A stretch of 64,000 nt of DNA from Echinometra lucunter (GCA_029962745.1 CM057154.1:13883763-13947762), one strand, 5' to 3'. Positions 22,270 through 34,284 are shown, counted from the first letter of the stretch. The notes: generated from the letters alone by a model not told the origin. Numbers and translations: made by a program.

Positions 22270-23510
22270 TGCTGTTTTTTAAATTTTACGAGCGAGAGAG
22301 CCAAAATCAACCACTTAATGTTATGAAAATATTAAACAACTGTATTTTGTTAGCAAAAGACACTGTGTACGTCTGAAAGAAACGATATTTGGTCACGCTG
22401 CTGCCAAATGTGACTCTATTACGACACCTGATTGGGCCAAATGTGTTATTTCCGAATAAAAGCCACCTTGTTTCAGATGTTACGAGCAAGCGAAGCTATC
22501 GTGAAAAACCCATTTTCTTGAACGAAGAATAAGTCATTTCGTTATCAAAATACGAAATAGGCCACAAAATATGTGTATGCGGTCGATTCATTTGCCTTTT
22601 TTTTTTTCTTTCCAAACCATCATGTTTCCTCTTACATGAGCGAGTAAAGCGAGCTAGGAGTATTCTTTTCATGGTATAAATGATAATTAGCACTCAACAT
22701 GCTCAAAATACACCATGGGCCTATTCGATATCTGGAGCATACATTAGTTTGGTGACTTCGCTTTCCAAAGTTATCTAGTATCTAATACGAGCGAGCGGAA
22801 CGTTCGAGGAAAAAAAGTATACTCCTTTTTATGGTAAAAGTGATAATTCGTCATCAAAATACCATGGGCCTATCAGATATCTAAACAATTGGTCATCTCT
22901 CTTGCGGAACTGATTTGCTTTCCCAAACCATCATGTGTATCACAGTATTAAAGGATCGAGCGCAGCGAGCGACTGTACTCTTTTTCATGGTAGGGATAAT
23001 TCGTCATCAAAATACACAGTGGACCTGTAAAACATCCGAGTATTTTGGTCACCTCGCTTGCCGAATTGATTAGCTTTCCCAACCATCTTGTATCTAAATA
23101 GTATGCGAGCGAGAATAAATATACTCTTTTTCGTAGTACAAAAGTGTTATTTCGTCATCAATACACATTACAAACCGAAAAGATCTCTGAATAATTACGA
23201 TCACCCATTGGTTGAATACGACTCTATTTCGGCACCTTGCTTGCCGTCCGGATCCATTCTGTTTCTACAAGCGAGCGAATCGAGCGACTGACAAAAAATA
23301 TTTTCTTCAGAACTTAGATTTGACACCAAATACACTTCATGATTTATATAATGCAAACCTTCAGCTGCAGAATTCGAGGATGGTTGGACACCTCAGTGCA
23401 CAAAAATATATTCCGGCTTCTCGCTGCTGGAGTAAGAGGTGCTAGCTGCCCGAAACCATCTTGTTTCTAGATTTTATGAACGAGCAAAGCGAGTAAACGA
23501 GGGAAAAATT
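22270..23510. repeat. Tandem array of ~160-bp unit with GCGAGCGAAGCGAGC word, copy 1
   Basis: About eight diverged units are spaced roughly 150-200 bp apart (word positions about 22288, 22482, 22640, 22787, 22953, 23104, 23270 and 23480). Each unit carries, in order: the gcgagcg word, 'ttcgtcatcaaaatacac', 'gggcctat..gatatct', 'tggtcacctcgcttgccgaa', and 'ccatc.tgt.tctaaata'. No coding. The same unit is found at 31.08-32.41, 35.69-36.43, 39.41-39.83 and 51.54-52.64 kb. Confidence 0.8.
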
Positions 23511-23579
23511 GTATACTGAGAAGAGATTTTATCGTATTGTTATTCCATTCTCATAATTTGATTAATGTACATTTTATCG

Positions 23580-23775
23580 GCATCTTCTTTTTTTCAGAGT
23601 GGGATGAGGCTATTGATTACAGGCCATCATCCCATCTCTTTACGTTAACTTGCCGCTCGATTCCTTGCAGTTATGTTACTAACGTAACATATCAGTAGAA
23701 GAATTTTATAACATTAGGGACAGACACAAGATGCAAACCAAATAACCGTCATTGGTTAAGATGCTTAAAAATGTC
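23580..23775. repeat. Dispersed repeat paired with 40090-40330
   Basis: Shared segments in the same order are 'gccgctcgattccttgcag', 'ttat.ttgctaac..aac..atcagtagaagaa'-like sequence, 'gacacaagatgcaaacca' and 'cattggttaaga'. In both places it lies just outside a gcgagcg-word array, so it may be a terminal module of the same element. Confidence 0.6.
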
Positions 23776-25200
23776 CCACATTTTTGTTCTTACGCCTATG
23801 AATGAATACATGTAACTGAACTTTCTATTCTCTACAAATTTTACTTTTAAAAGTATGATACCAGCATCCATAAATTCCCTCTTTTTCACTTCTTTCACTA
23901 GCTAATAAGGTATTCTGGAGGGGAGGGGAATGGGGCTCTAGATGAAAAAAAAAAAAAAAAAACACGAAGAAACTGATCTGATGATGATATTAATCAATTA
24001 GAAAATAAAGGGAAATAATTTCAGAAATAAAGAAACGACAGTCACACATTTCCCCATTGGCTGTTGATTTTACTAATTCCGTTCCGGCTCTCATACCCTT
24101 CAGTCTCTAATCATGCGCAGATTTTACTCTTGATTTAGTACATGCACCCACTTCTGTTCAAGATCTCCACTTTTGCACTCAGCACATTTGTCCTTTTTTT
24201 ACGATCGAGATAAAGTTTTACTAGATCCTTGAATTATTTGACGTCACTTTAAATATTTTCCTCTTTCTCAAGCCTCCACATTTCGGTTTACATCTCACAA
24301 CTGTTTACAAATCACATGTAACTTCAACCCTTTACAATGCACATGTAACTTTTACACCCCTTCGCAAGTTCACATTGCACATATATTACGTTGTAATAAG
24401 TCCAGACCGCCCTCCCCCACTTTCTTAAAGGATGTGACAACATACTTCCTGTAAACTATAGAATGCTCACAAATTCCGGCTCTCGTACCCTTCAGTCTCT
24501 ATAATCAGATTCAAGAAATGTTTCTTGAACTATCCATCCTTCTGCTCGTGCAAAAATCACACTTCAAAAATATAGAGTTACACAAGAAATACCAAGAAAA
24601 AGGAGACATCTTTTCGCAGTAATTTTTTTGATGATGTCATAAACGACCATCATATTTCAGAATTTCTATTTGAAAATCCGATTAAAAACCAGAAAAGTGG
24701 TTATTTTTGGCTCGCTCACTTCGCCCGCTCACAAAATAAAAAGTATAATGTGTGTAAGGGGGCCTGTACGGGTGGGTGTGAGGGTGTGTGCTTATACTTC
24801 AGTGTGAGTTCAACAGAAGAAAAAATCGGCCAAAAAGTCAATCATACCCCCCCCCCCAATCCTCAAATTGGATTTACGCCGGTGGCGAACGTATTTCATA
24901 TTTTTCCGAGTCTGATTTTAACAGCAATTTACACTTGCCAAAATGTACTACGAAAGTAGGTGAGAGTAATTTGTCTTGTAATTTAATGTCTTTGGCCCCA
25001 GGAAGTAACTTCACTTGTGCGATGCGTGCATCGATATATACAGACGATGGATGTGTGTACTACAGTTACTAGTGCAGTGCACATGTGCAACCCTTCTGCC
25101 CACGTCGAGGTAGCAGACTGGTACAAAGTCTCCTTTCGACGCCAATGGCACTAGTTACACACACGACAGTGTTAAGAAGAGTTAGTTTACCAGGCAAATC
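23776..25200. other. Non-coding, minor repeats
   Basis: 'ggctctcatacccttcagtc' near 24090 and 'ggctctcgtacccttcagtc' near 24478 form a short direct repeat. About 24620-24890 (with a lone gctcgctcacttcgcccgc word, a C-run, and 'cctcaaattggatttacgcc') is homologous in inverted orientation to about 37275-37560. No gene is seen. Confidence 0.5.
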
Positions 25201-25228
25201 TGGCCCGATTATCTCCGCCGTTGATTGG

Positions 25229-27260
25229 GTGCACCGGCGCACAGTGGGCCAGGGCGAAACCAAAGTGCGCCAAAAGTCATTTTGGGCAGTTTAATTTTTT
25301 CAATTTTTGTCATGCCCTATTGAAAGACAATACTTTAAAGAATACTTCAGTAAAATATTTAACTCCGGTATGTACATTAAGGGTGTGAAATTCCTACTTC
25401 AAACCGCAAAATTCGACATATTGTGCGTTTCAGTGCAAAAAGTGATAAATTTGAATATAAGTTATTTCAACATGAAGTTTTTAACTTATCGATCTGAAAT
25501 TGCTCCCAGATATTCCTGATAGTTCATTTGACTGTATGAATGGGTTAAAATGGATAAAAACACAATCTTCGTGAATATAATAGGGTACTTATCGAACAAA
25601 ATAGACTGATTTTCCGTGTTTTTTATAAATCCATAAGAAACGTTTAGATTTCCACTGATTTCCAAATCAATTTTATCACCAGCGTTTTCCTTGATGTCTC
25701 AGCTTTAAGTTGATACCAAATTTGGCTGCCACCTTCTGCCACTTTTTATGTTATAGCCGATTTTCCTTGGCACATTACCTGGAAAATTACGTTATTTGGG
25801 GCCGCGCGGCTGCTATACAGGATTCTCCGTCAGTACAGCGGCGCATGGGGGCGCGCATGACTCTTTACACGCGATGCCGTATAGGTAACAACATGGCGCG
25901 TTTTGTTAGGCAAGCACATATGCAAAAGAAATGGCGCCATGTTGTAGCCTAATGAAACCGAGTTGGCCAGACGCTCTCTATAGTGGTACTGTTTACACGA
26001 CAAGGTCCCATAAACACAATAAGAAGTAAACAAGACTTATTAATATTATTATAGGACTTGATATTTTAGTTGCTGAAAAACCCCCTCTTCCAAAGGTTAA
26101 GGTGTACTAACTACAAGCTAAAACATCCCCCTGCGATATATGTATGGTACATGATTTCCATTCTACACTTCACAGCTAAAGGTGACGATTCACATGTTAT
26201 GGATTCATAAAACTTATTCATTAATTCGTTTATTATATCTATTTCATGCAATTTTTCATACAACTGAAACCCTTTCTTAGTTGCTTAATTATTTACCTTT
26301 CATTTTCCTTTTCCTAATCTGTTTTCATTCCAGTAGTATTTAAAAGAAAACACATAGTTCAAGGTGTTGAGCTCATGATTGATCGATTCGATCGATTTAT
26401 CTTTTCATCTACCTATCTATCTACAAGTATCCCTCTTATCTATCTATCCATCCATCTATCCATCCATCCATCTACATCATCCACATAAATTATCTGTCTA
26501 TCCATGATCTGTCTATCTACACGATCCCTATCTCTACCCATCCTTCTATCCATCTGCCTATCTACGCGTATCCCTCTGTCTTTCTATCCATTCATCCATA
26601 TCCGTAGTATTCCTCTATCTATCTATATCCTATTCATCCACATATCTATAGGTATATTTCTGTTTATCCATCCATCTGTCTCATATTCATCAATCTATTT
26701 ACTCCTGTGATTTACGCACATTTATATCTATCTATCTATCCATCCATCTATCCATCTATCTATCTATCTGCATATACTCTTCTAGGTAATAATTTCGAAG
26801 ACTCTTCGAAATAATGCATTCTTCTGACATTATGAACAATAGGCCTATTACGAAAAATGGACTGAAAGAATGCATGGACTTCATCATTCAGTATCATGTA
26901 TTCGTTAACTCCATGATATCTGAAGAATTACTTTATACATTCATACCTATAAAAGACTTTCTGTACATTATACTGAGATAATTAGGCCTATGTAGAGGGG
27001 GGAAAAGCAATGACATAATGTGCAAAGTTTATTGAGAAGAACTTCGGATGGCTCATAGAGACATAAGCTCTCACTGATTTCGGCAGCCAATCAGAAATCA
27101 GTTTTTTAATGACGTCACAGGTGTTTGAAATTGTTTTCATTGGATTCTACGTGTCTGATTACCCTTGAACCCATCATTTAACCATAATATTAGAGTAAAA
27201 CTGAGTGGATATGAATTTTGGCGCACTTTGGAGCTATCCTGGCCCACTGTGCGGCGGTGC
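25229..27260. mobile_element. DNA transposon remnant with ~45-bp inverted ends CACAGTGGGCCAGG
   Basis: The left end caccggcgcacagtgggcc.. continues to 'ccaaagtgcgccaaaa'. The right end at about 27215-27260 is its close reverse complement. The interior has no recognisable transposase and includes a (TATC/CATC)n tract (26385-26770). The target duplication is ambiguous: cggcg flanks both ends but also overlaps the inverted repeat. The superfamily is not assigned. Confidence 0.7.
26385..26770. repeat. (ATCT)n/(CATC)n degenerate microsatellite
   Basis: Interrupted tatctatc and catccatc tracts; a frame rich in S, I and P through it is an artefact. Confidence 0.9.
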
Positions 27261-27389
27261 TTAACCGAAGTCATGTATTATTCATCTGAGAATGCGGAGT
27301 ATATCACGTATCGGCTGTTTAATGACGTTATAGGTAATTTGCATGAGGTCTGGAGGTTCGCACCAAGCCTTTATTCATGAATGTGTATA

Positions 27390-28897
27390 ATGCCGGGGTA
27401 TAATGCCGTCATCCCTGTACAGTCTACCCGGATGAACAGCAGAAAAGTCGCCTGTATTAAAAATTTAAGAAAACGAAATCAGAGCGAAGTAAACGAAAAT
27501 ACTTTATTCGTCATAACACTCTTACATCATTGCTTCGAGCAGCTAAAAATGATTACTTCTCTAGACAATTCCAGATCAATAAATGCGATGTGATGTGCTA
27601 AACAAGAAATACAAATTGATATCTATTACTAACATAATCTGATATTGCAGTTCAGTCGTTTCAAAAAGGACCAATTGGTCAATCAATATATATATTTTTT
27701 TTCCCACCGGGATTATAAAAAAAAACAACATCATTGACACTGTTAACATTACGAAAACTAAGAAAAGTTCCAGATAATATGGTATTGCGAATTTTCTATT
27801 GAAAAAATATAAACGAAATATCGAGTCCTAACTTATATCTAATCATTCTCTTATACGAACAGAACAGTTCCCGGTAACATTACAAGAAAGATTATAAGCA
27901 TGATGTTGGAAATTATCCCATCTCACTACCAGCCTAACATTCTTGAAAAACAGTCTATCCCCGCACTTCTAATTCCTAAATTATCATAATATTTTTCCCA
28001 GGTCCCAAGTTAGTTTCCGAGAAACATTCATCTATTCAGGCATTGCTGAAGGCCAAAGCCATACATGCACTTTCTCACGCAGTCTGTATCTTCCTGGACT
28101 TTTCCAAGCCCTTCGATACAATCAATGACGTTGTTTTTTGTTTTTGTTTTTTCTTCTTTTTCTTCTTCAAATTATCGCATTACGGAATTCGTGGGAAGGC
28201 CTTGGGATGGTGATCGTCAACAGTATGTTTATATCAATGCCATGAATCTCAAATCCTGAAACCGAAAAAGCATTACATGCAGAGTGCCACGGGGGTCTTT
28301 TCTTGGCCCACTGTTGTTTATACTTTATATAAACTACTTCCAGATTGTTCTACAAAGTAACCTTTCCTTCCTTTTATTTGCGGATTACTCGAGCATTTTC
28401 CTTTCAAACATAAATCCCCCAAAGTCTTCTGAATACTATAAAATTACGAGCTAAACACCGATTTGGATTGGAAACTAATTATATTTTATTCCGTAATAAA
28501 TCGATAATTCATCCGGACCAATATTATTAAACTACTCTACTGAAACTACGAAATTCAAAGGAATATACATCGACAACGAATTCACATGGAAAACATACGT
28601 AAACTGCATAGCACATTAGATCTAGAAATACAAGCGTCATCGCCAAACTTAAAACCTTATTCCCTACCCATGTCCTGATCAATTTTATATTCTACACTTA
28701 TCCTACGTTACGTAAACTGCTAGAATCCTTGCGTGGGGAACAGCTCTAAATTCCTCATCAATAAACTTTTTGTTTTATATATACAATAAGGAGCTATCAG
28801 TATAATTAATAACACAAGCTACCGGACTCATACAGCCCCACTCTTCTACTCATGTAAACTTCTTTATGTTTCAACTCACAAGCTTCTTTGATTGTTA
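27390..28897 (+). pseudogene. Decayed LINE ORF2 (linker, reverse transcriptase)
   Basis: Pieces in order on the + strand: a basic linker with TRMNSRKVACIKNLRKRN; KNDYFSRQFQINKCDV (about 27547); NYPISLLPA-like (27910); a QVSFRE..-type block (about 28010); VCIFLDFSKPFDTIND (palm A, about 28083); HYGIRGKALGW (28180); CRVPRGSFLGPLLFILYIN (28278); LLFADYSSIFL (28372; the second catalytic Asp is Tyr); and a thumb fragment near 28560. Many stops and shifts. The reading resumes after a hAT-like insertion at 28906-30075 (SYP before, TRQ after). Confidence 0.8.
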
Positions 28898-28905
28898 TTC
28901 CTATC

Positions 28906-30075
28906 CAGTGGCGTATCTAGGCTTTATGGCGCCCGGGGCAAACAGTGCATTTGCGCCCCCCCCCCCCCCCCCTCTCCAGAGCGCCCAAACGTATGTACAT
29001 TATGGTACAAGTGAGGGAGTGAAGGGACCAAATGGCGAATTTAAAAAAAAAGATCCGTAAAAGCGCAATTTCTTGCGCATTTTACCCAGGAACTTTTATT
29101 TGGCAACTGACCACCGAAACTGAACAGTGGAGAAGATCGAAATTACATATTAATAAACAGTTTTCAATTTTCTCAGTTTTAAAATTGGGAGTAAAATTAA
29201 CGAAACCCCTTGAGAAATAATTGAGGCCTAATTTTAATAGTAAGGCGACCAAAAAGTTAGATTTCTTTCAATTGTTTAACCTTTTAAAATGCTGCATTAT
29301 ACTGGGGGTTCAGTATTCAGCGAGAGGCGGACGAAACTTATGATAGCGAGCAAATCAACGACACTGCACCATTATTTTTCAAATTCCAAACCCCCTTGAA
29401 AAGGCTATTTTAAAAAGCCGGCGATATCCTGAAAGGAAATATATTCATGCGAAGGAGCAAAGCGACCGAGAACTAGAAAAAATGTGCCATTTCATGACAT
29501 TCTAAACCCTAAAAAATCTGATGCATTTACTCTGCGGATGGAAGAGGGAGCGCATTTCCCTTAGAGATTATTGATTTTTCTTCATTTTCTCCTTTATCTT
29601 TGCGTCTTTTGCGCTCCCCTCTAAAGTGTCCCCTTTATTAGATGTTAGATTTCTTTCAAATGTTTAACCTTTGCAATTGCTGTATTAAACAAGACTGGGG
29701 GGGGGGCAGTATTTAGCAATAAAACCTACATGACAGCGAGCAAAACAACGACAATTGCATCAATATTTTTAAAATTCTGAACCTCCTTTTAAAACCTTGT
29801 TAAGAACTATTATAGGGTCGCGAAATTATGAGATTCTGAGAGGAAATGATAATGCGAAGGAGCAAAGTAACCGAACTTGAGAAATTTTTTTGCACTTTTA
29901 ACCCTAAAAAATTATATTTCTGATGCATTTACCCTGCGAATAGGGCGATAATCCTTTAAAATATATTATTTTTCTTAATTTTCCTTTTTTTCTCTTTTGC
30001 GTTTTTTGCGCCCCCTCAAAGTGCCGCCCGGGGCACTTGCCCCCCTTCCCCCCCCCCCCCCCAGATACTCCACTG
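28906..30075. mobile_element. hAT-like non-autonomous element, 1170 bp, inserted in a LINE
   Basis: The perfect 8-bp duplication ttcctatc lies at 28898-28905 and 30076-30083. The left end is cagtggcgtatctagg and the right end, reverse-complemented, is cagtggagtatctggg. C-runs lie just inside both ends (28957-28972 and 30040-30062). The interior contains an imperfect internal duplication (about 29230-29590 and 29640-30010, each with 'gatttctttcaa.tgtttaacc' and 'gcgaaggagcaaag'). No transposase. Confidence 0.88.
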
Positions 30076-30853
30076 TTCCTATCCAACGCGACAGTAGCCT
30101 CTTGAGGACGGGTGTTGCCAGAGTCCGTGGTTGATATCAGGGTGAAAAAAATTGGCGAGCGAAGCGAGCCAGAAACCCGAGGCGCTTGCGCAGGGATTGT
30201 GCAGTGCCACCTACGACATGTTCACGTCAACGGGCTTACGATTTTTGAACTTTGTATAACACTTCACGAAACAAAATTGCAGAGGCTGGCTGCGGAGCCC
30301 GTGAATCAGGACGAAAATCTTGGAGCCCTGTCACACCTTTCCGGGCAAGCTACGCGGGCTTGTTGCGTGTAGGGATTTTTTCAGCACGCAGGATAATTTC
30401 TGATGGCGGACAAGGATTTTGGCGAGTTACGCGTGCGTCTTACCTGCTGGACGCGTGCTACTTACGTTCTACTTGCGTGTATTCCGTGTGACCTGCGTGT
30501 CAGGCGCGTGGGTGGCGCGTGAGAGCTTCGAAACTGATCCGTGTTAGTTACGGGCGATATACGTGCGCTGCGAGGTACCTGCGTCACAACTGCGTGTTAC
30601 CTGCGTGGGAGTTGCCTGCGAGGTGCGATCTTCGGTAATACCTCTGAAAGACTATTTATATGGCAGAGGTCCTCACAGAGCGTCATTAACTTGGCCGCAG
30701 CCGACCCTCAACTAATCAGCAGAAAGGCAGAAATTGACCCTCAACATGCACGCAGTTTGCTCGTATAGATCGCTCCAGGCCCGTAGAACTGACCAGCTAC
30801 ACGGATGTTGGCAGTATCGACACGGTTCCTTGCCAGTAAAACACCCGTATTAT

Positions 30854-32569
30854 CACGGGCGTCGCTAAAGGGGGGGGGGGGGGGGGGGGGGGTGTGGGGG
30901 GGGGTGTGACACCCCCCCCCCCCCCACTCAAAATTCTTGTCGGCAAATTCACGATCGCTGTCGGCAAAAAAAAAAAAAAAGGAGATAGAGAGAGAGAGAG
31001 AGAGAGAGAGGAGACGGAAGAGGAAGGAGGAAAAAAAGGGGGGGGAAAAGAGGAGTAAGGTGCCCAAATATGTCATATTCGGCTTATTTACTTGTGCATT
31101 TTGACGACGAAATAATACTGGTACCACGAAAGAGAGTGTATATTTTTCCTTGCTCGCTGCGCTCGCTTGTATTATATTTAGATACAGGATGTTTTCGGAA
31201 AGCAAACACATTCGGCTAGTGAGATGAACACTATATAATCTAGATATCTTTAGGCCCATCATGTATTTTGATGAAAAAGTATTACTTCTACCATAAAAAG
31301 AGTATGTATATTTTTCCTAGCTCGCTGCGCTCGCTCGTATTATATTCAGATACAGGATGTTTTCGGAAAGCAAACATATTCGGCAAATGAGATGAACACA
31401 AATATATAATTTAGATAAATTATCTTTAGGCCCATCATGTATTTTGATGAAGAATTATCACTTCTACCATAAAAACAGTATGTATATTTTCCTCGCTCGC
31501 TGCGCTCGCTCGTGTAATACTTAGATATAGGATGGTCTTAAAAGCAAATAAATTAGGTAGGAGATGTGACCAAATATATCAAAATAGGTACCTTAAAGGC
31601 CAATCGTGTATTTTGATGAAGAACTTTCACTTCTACCATGAAAAGGATTATGAATTTTTCCTCGCTCGCTACGCTCGCTCGTATAATATTCAGATACAAG
31701 ATGGATTGGGGAAAGCAAACAAATTTTGCAAGCTATAGGCCCATCGTGTATATTGATGAAGAATTATCACCTACCATAAAATAGAGTATGTATATTTCTC
31801 CTCGCTCGCTGCGCTCGCTCGTATAATATTTAGATACAGGATAGTTTTTGAAAGCAAATGAATTAGATAAGAGAGGTGACCAAAATCAAGATATGATATC
31901 CAAAAGGCCCATCATGCATTCTTTTTTATGAAGAACTTTCACTTCTATCATGCAAAGGAGTAAATATATATTTTTCCTCGCTAGCTATGCTCGCTCGTAC
32001 AATATTCAGATACAAGATGGATTTGGGAAAGCAAACGAATTCGACAAGTGAGGTGACCAAATGTGTATAAGTTAGATATCTCATAGTTAATACCATCGTG
32101 TATTTTGATAAAGAATTGTCACTTCTACCATGAAAAATAGATTTTTTCCTCGCTCGCTGCGCTACCTCGTATAATATTAAGATTTAGGATGGTCTTTGAA
32201 ACCGAATGAATCAGGCCAGAGAGGTGACCAAATATAATTAATTTAGATATCTTTAAGCCCACCATGTAGTTTGATGAAGAACCATCACTTAAGTACGTAA
32301 GAGAGTGTATATTTTTCCTCGCTCGCTGCGCTCGCTTGTATTATATTTAGATACAGGATGTTTTCGGAAAACAAACACATTCGGCAAGTGAGGTGAACAA
32401 AATATAGTTCAAAAGGAAAATATGATAGAGGTGCACAATTGAACATGCCTCAATGGGCTTTATACGTTGAATTTATCGACGTTGGTCGTCGGCAATCGGT
32501 GGCATTATTTGTCGGCAATCTGGCCTCTACACCCCCCCCCCCATTCAAAATAGTCTAGCGACGCCCCTG
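30854..32569. mobile_element. hAT-like element, 1716 bp, carrying a tandem array
   Basis: The flanks are cgtattat (30846-30853) and cgcattat (32570-32577), an 8-bp duplication with one mismatch. The ends are cacgggcgtcgcta and, as reverse complement, caggggcgtcgcta. A long G-run follows the left end and a C-run precedes the right end. The interior is almost entirely eight units of the ~170-bp gcgagcg-word repeat, so the array seems to be cargo or the body of the element. Confidence 0.82.
31080..32410. repeat. Tandem array of ~170-bp unit, copy 2 (best preserved)
   Basis: Eight units have word starts near 31152, 31321, 31494, 31660, 31801, 31978, 32148 and 32318, mostly 166-178 bp apart. Orientation is opposite to copy 1. 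Each unit reads 'cctcgctcgctgcgctcgct', 'cgtataatatttagataca', 'ggatg.tttt.gaaagcaaa', 'aagtgaggtgaccaaat', 'agatatctttaggcccatc' and 'tgtattttgatgaagaa'. No coding. Confidence 0.88.
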
Positions 32570-33449
32570 CGCATTATGTTCGTAGAATGCTCGCAGATGA
32601 CACGTGTTTCCGGTGCATAGCCACAGATTCACGGGCAACCTACGTACTTCAAGCACTGATCTGTTAGTGGAGAGTTCAGTGACTTCAAGCGGGTTAACTG
32701 CCTGTGACTTGCGGCCGCTACGGGCCTCCTACTGGTTTTCTGCGTGGACTTCTGCGGGCTATCCCCCGCGACTCACCCGGAACAAGTTTAGAGCATGCTC
32801 GAAACTTGGTTGCGCATTTAAATCGGACTTGCGTGTGCACCTCCTGGCAACTACGGTCGAGATACGTGCTAGGTACTGTAAGGTGTGGGCCATCTGCGGG
32901 GACTTCCGGGTAGCGAAAATTGTTTCCCGCAAGTCACACGCAAGGCTTGCCCAGAGAAGTGTGACAGAGCCTTTACGGTCGCTTGCTGCCTCCTCACGGA
33001 AGCCGCACGGATAGGGGGATACGAACAGGATACGGGCTCCATACACTAATCGTAAGCCAAATGTAAACTAGGCATTATACAAATTTAAAAAACTGTAAAC
33101 GTAGCCCGTAAACGTGGGATAGGTGGCATTCCACTATTCCCGCACGCCGGGTAGCCGTGCTGATCCTGCAGCAAACGCACGATTTTTTTTTTTTTTGTGG
33201 ACTCGGCCTCTCAAGTAAAAACGGCACGGCGGCTGCACGGTCACCGCGGCTTCTCCACGCATCCTCAGCACGGGAACCCGTACCATTTCTGTGGTGAGGC
33301 TGCGGAGAGTACACCGCCATACAGTACACTGACATTGCCCGATTGCCGAGCAGCCTCTGTACGGATATGCCACGGTCTGCCCCCGATGGCCAATAGAGAA
33401 AATGGCACGATGATCGTTGATAATAAACACAAACACCGTAACCCGTAGA

Positions 33450-33708
33450 CAGGGGCGGTGCTACGGGGGGGGGGGGGGCGGGGGGCGGCCACCCCCATGA
33501 TTTTTCAAGTGATAACACAAGAGGAGAAAAATAAGAAAAATGAGGAGGAAGAAGAAAGAAGAGGGTGGGAAAGAGAGGCATGGGGCTTGATACTATAGTC
33601 ATGTATAATAACCCTATTTGTTTATTCAAACGTCAATAAACTCACCCAAGGGTCATCTTGCCCCCCCCCCCCCCCCTCCCCTATCAAAATACCCTGGCGC
33701 CGCCCCTG
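33450..33708. mobile_element. hAT-like non-autonomous element, 259 bp
   Basis: The flanks are cccgtaga (33442-33449) and cccataga (33709-33716), one mismatch. The left end is caggggcggtgctacgg and the right end, reverse-complemented, is caggggcggcgccagg. The same family as 42776-43030: both share 'tgatttttcaagtga', 'aactcaccc..gggtcatcttg', and a C-run followed by 'atcaaaataccctgg'. Confidence 0.85.
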
Positions 33709-33716
33709 CCCATAGA

Positions 33717-34270
33717 CACCTACGATGCCCCGGAAAAGCGTAATAGTTATTTTACGGCGCTCGGGGCAAATGTAAACTAAGCATAACCAGTACAGCTTTT
33801 TAAATACATTCCCTCATATTCCACTAGAAAATTTCACATACTCGCCTGATTTCAGTTGAAACACCTTGTAATTGTGTTCATGTTTCCCTATACAGTATAC
33901 AGTATGTTGCTGCGACTTTTACATTTGAAAGAAAAATTGGTTCATTCTTATTCTGTAGGATATTATGATTGTGAAATATGAAAATAATCTAAACTGAACC
34001 AGAAAGGGAACTGGTTTTTCGACATGGGAAGCAATTAACTGAAAATTACGTAATATCATGTAATTCAACCTTTCTTGAAGTACCCATATCATTTTAACAG
34101 GTTGCACAGCATAAGGTACAATTATCAAATGTTGAGGGGGTTAGAGGTCTTCTCATAATGAATACTGTGTTTAGCTAAAAGATCAGTGATAATTATGCTC
34201 TTCATTTTTTCTAGGCCAGCTGTAAGAAGATAAGAGATATATAGATACGATTATCCTTTATGACGCAATG
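33717..34270. other. Upstream flank of the carboxypeptidase gene
   Basis: No coding is seen. The first 100 bp (caaatgtaaactaagcat..) resemble 33058-33085. The remaining ~450 bp look unique and are where promoter-proximal control elements would be expected. Confidence 0.5.
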
Positions 34271-34275
34271 TTTGG

Positions 34276-34284
34276 TATATAAAA
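34276..34284 (+). promoter_or_regulatory. TATA box of the carboxypeptidase gene
   Basis: tatataaaa lies 69 bp upstream of the start codon in 'ggtatataaaagatcc'. A transcription start about 30 bp downstream would leave a 5' leader of about 40 bases. No other TATA match is as well placed. Confidence 0.6.

Larger units (their letters stand above)
30190..33146. mobile_element. GC-rich inverted-repeat element, split by a hAT-like insertion
   Basis: The left end (30190-30260: 'gcagggattgtgcag', 'tgccacctac', 'acgggcttacg') is an imperfect reverse complement of the right end (33065-33146: 'gtagcccgtaaacg', 'ataggtggca', 'ttcccgcacgc'). Between them GC-rich words such as acctgcgtg, cttgcgtg and ctgcgtgg recur many times (30430-30640, 32640-32990). 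The hAT-like element at 30854-32569 interrupts it. Open frames here (up to 136 codons) have no recognised family. Confidence 0.55.

Noticed and set aside
32604..33629. Frames of 136 and 184 codons in GC-rich DNA
   Set aside because: GC-rich sequence lowers stop frequency; no conserved motif is visible and the region has inverted-repeat element ends.
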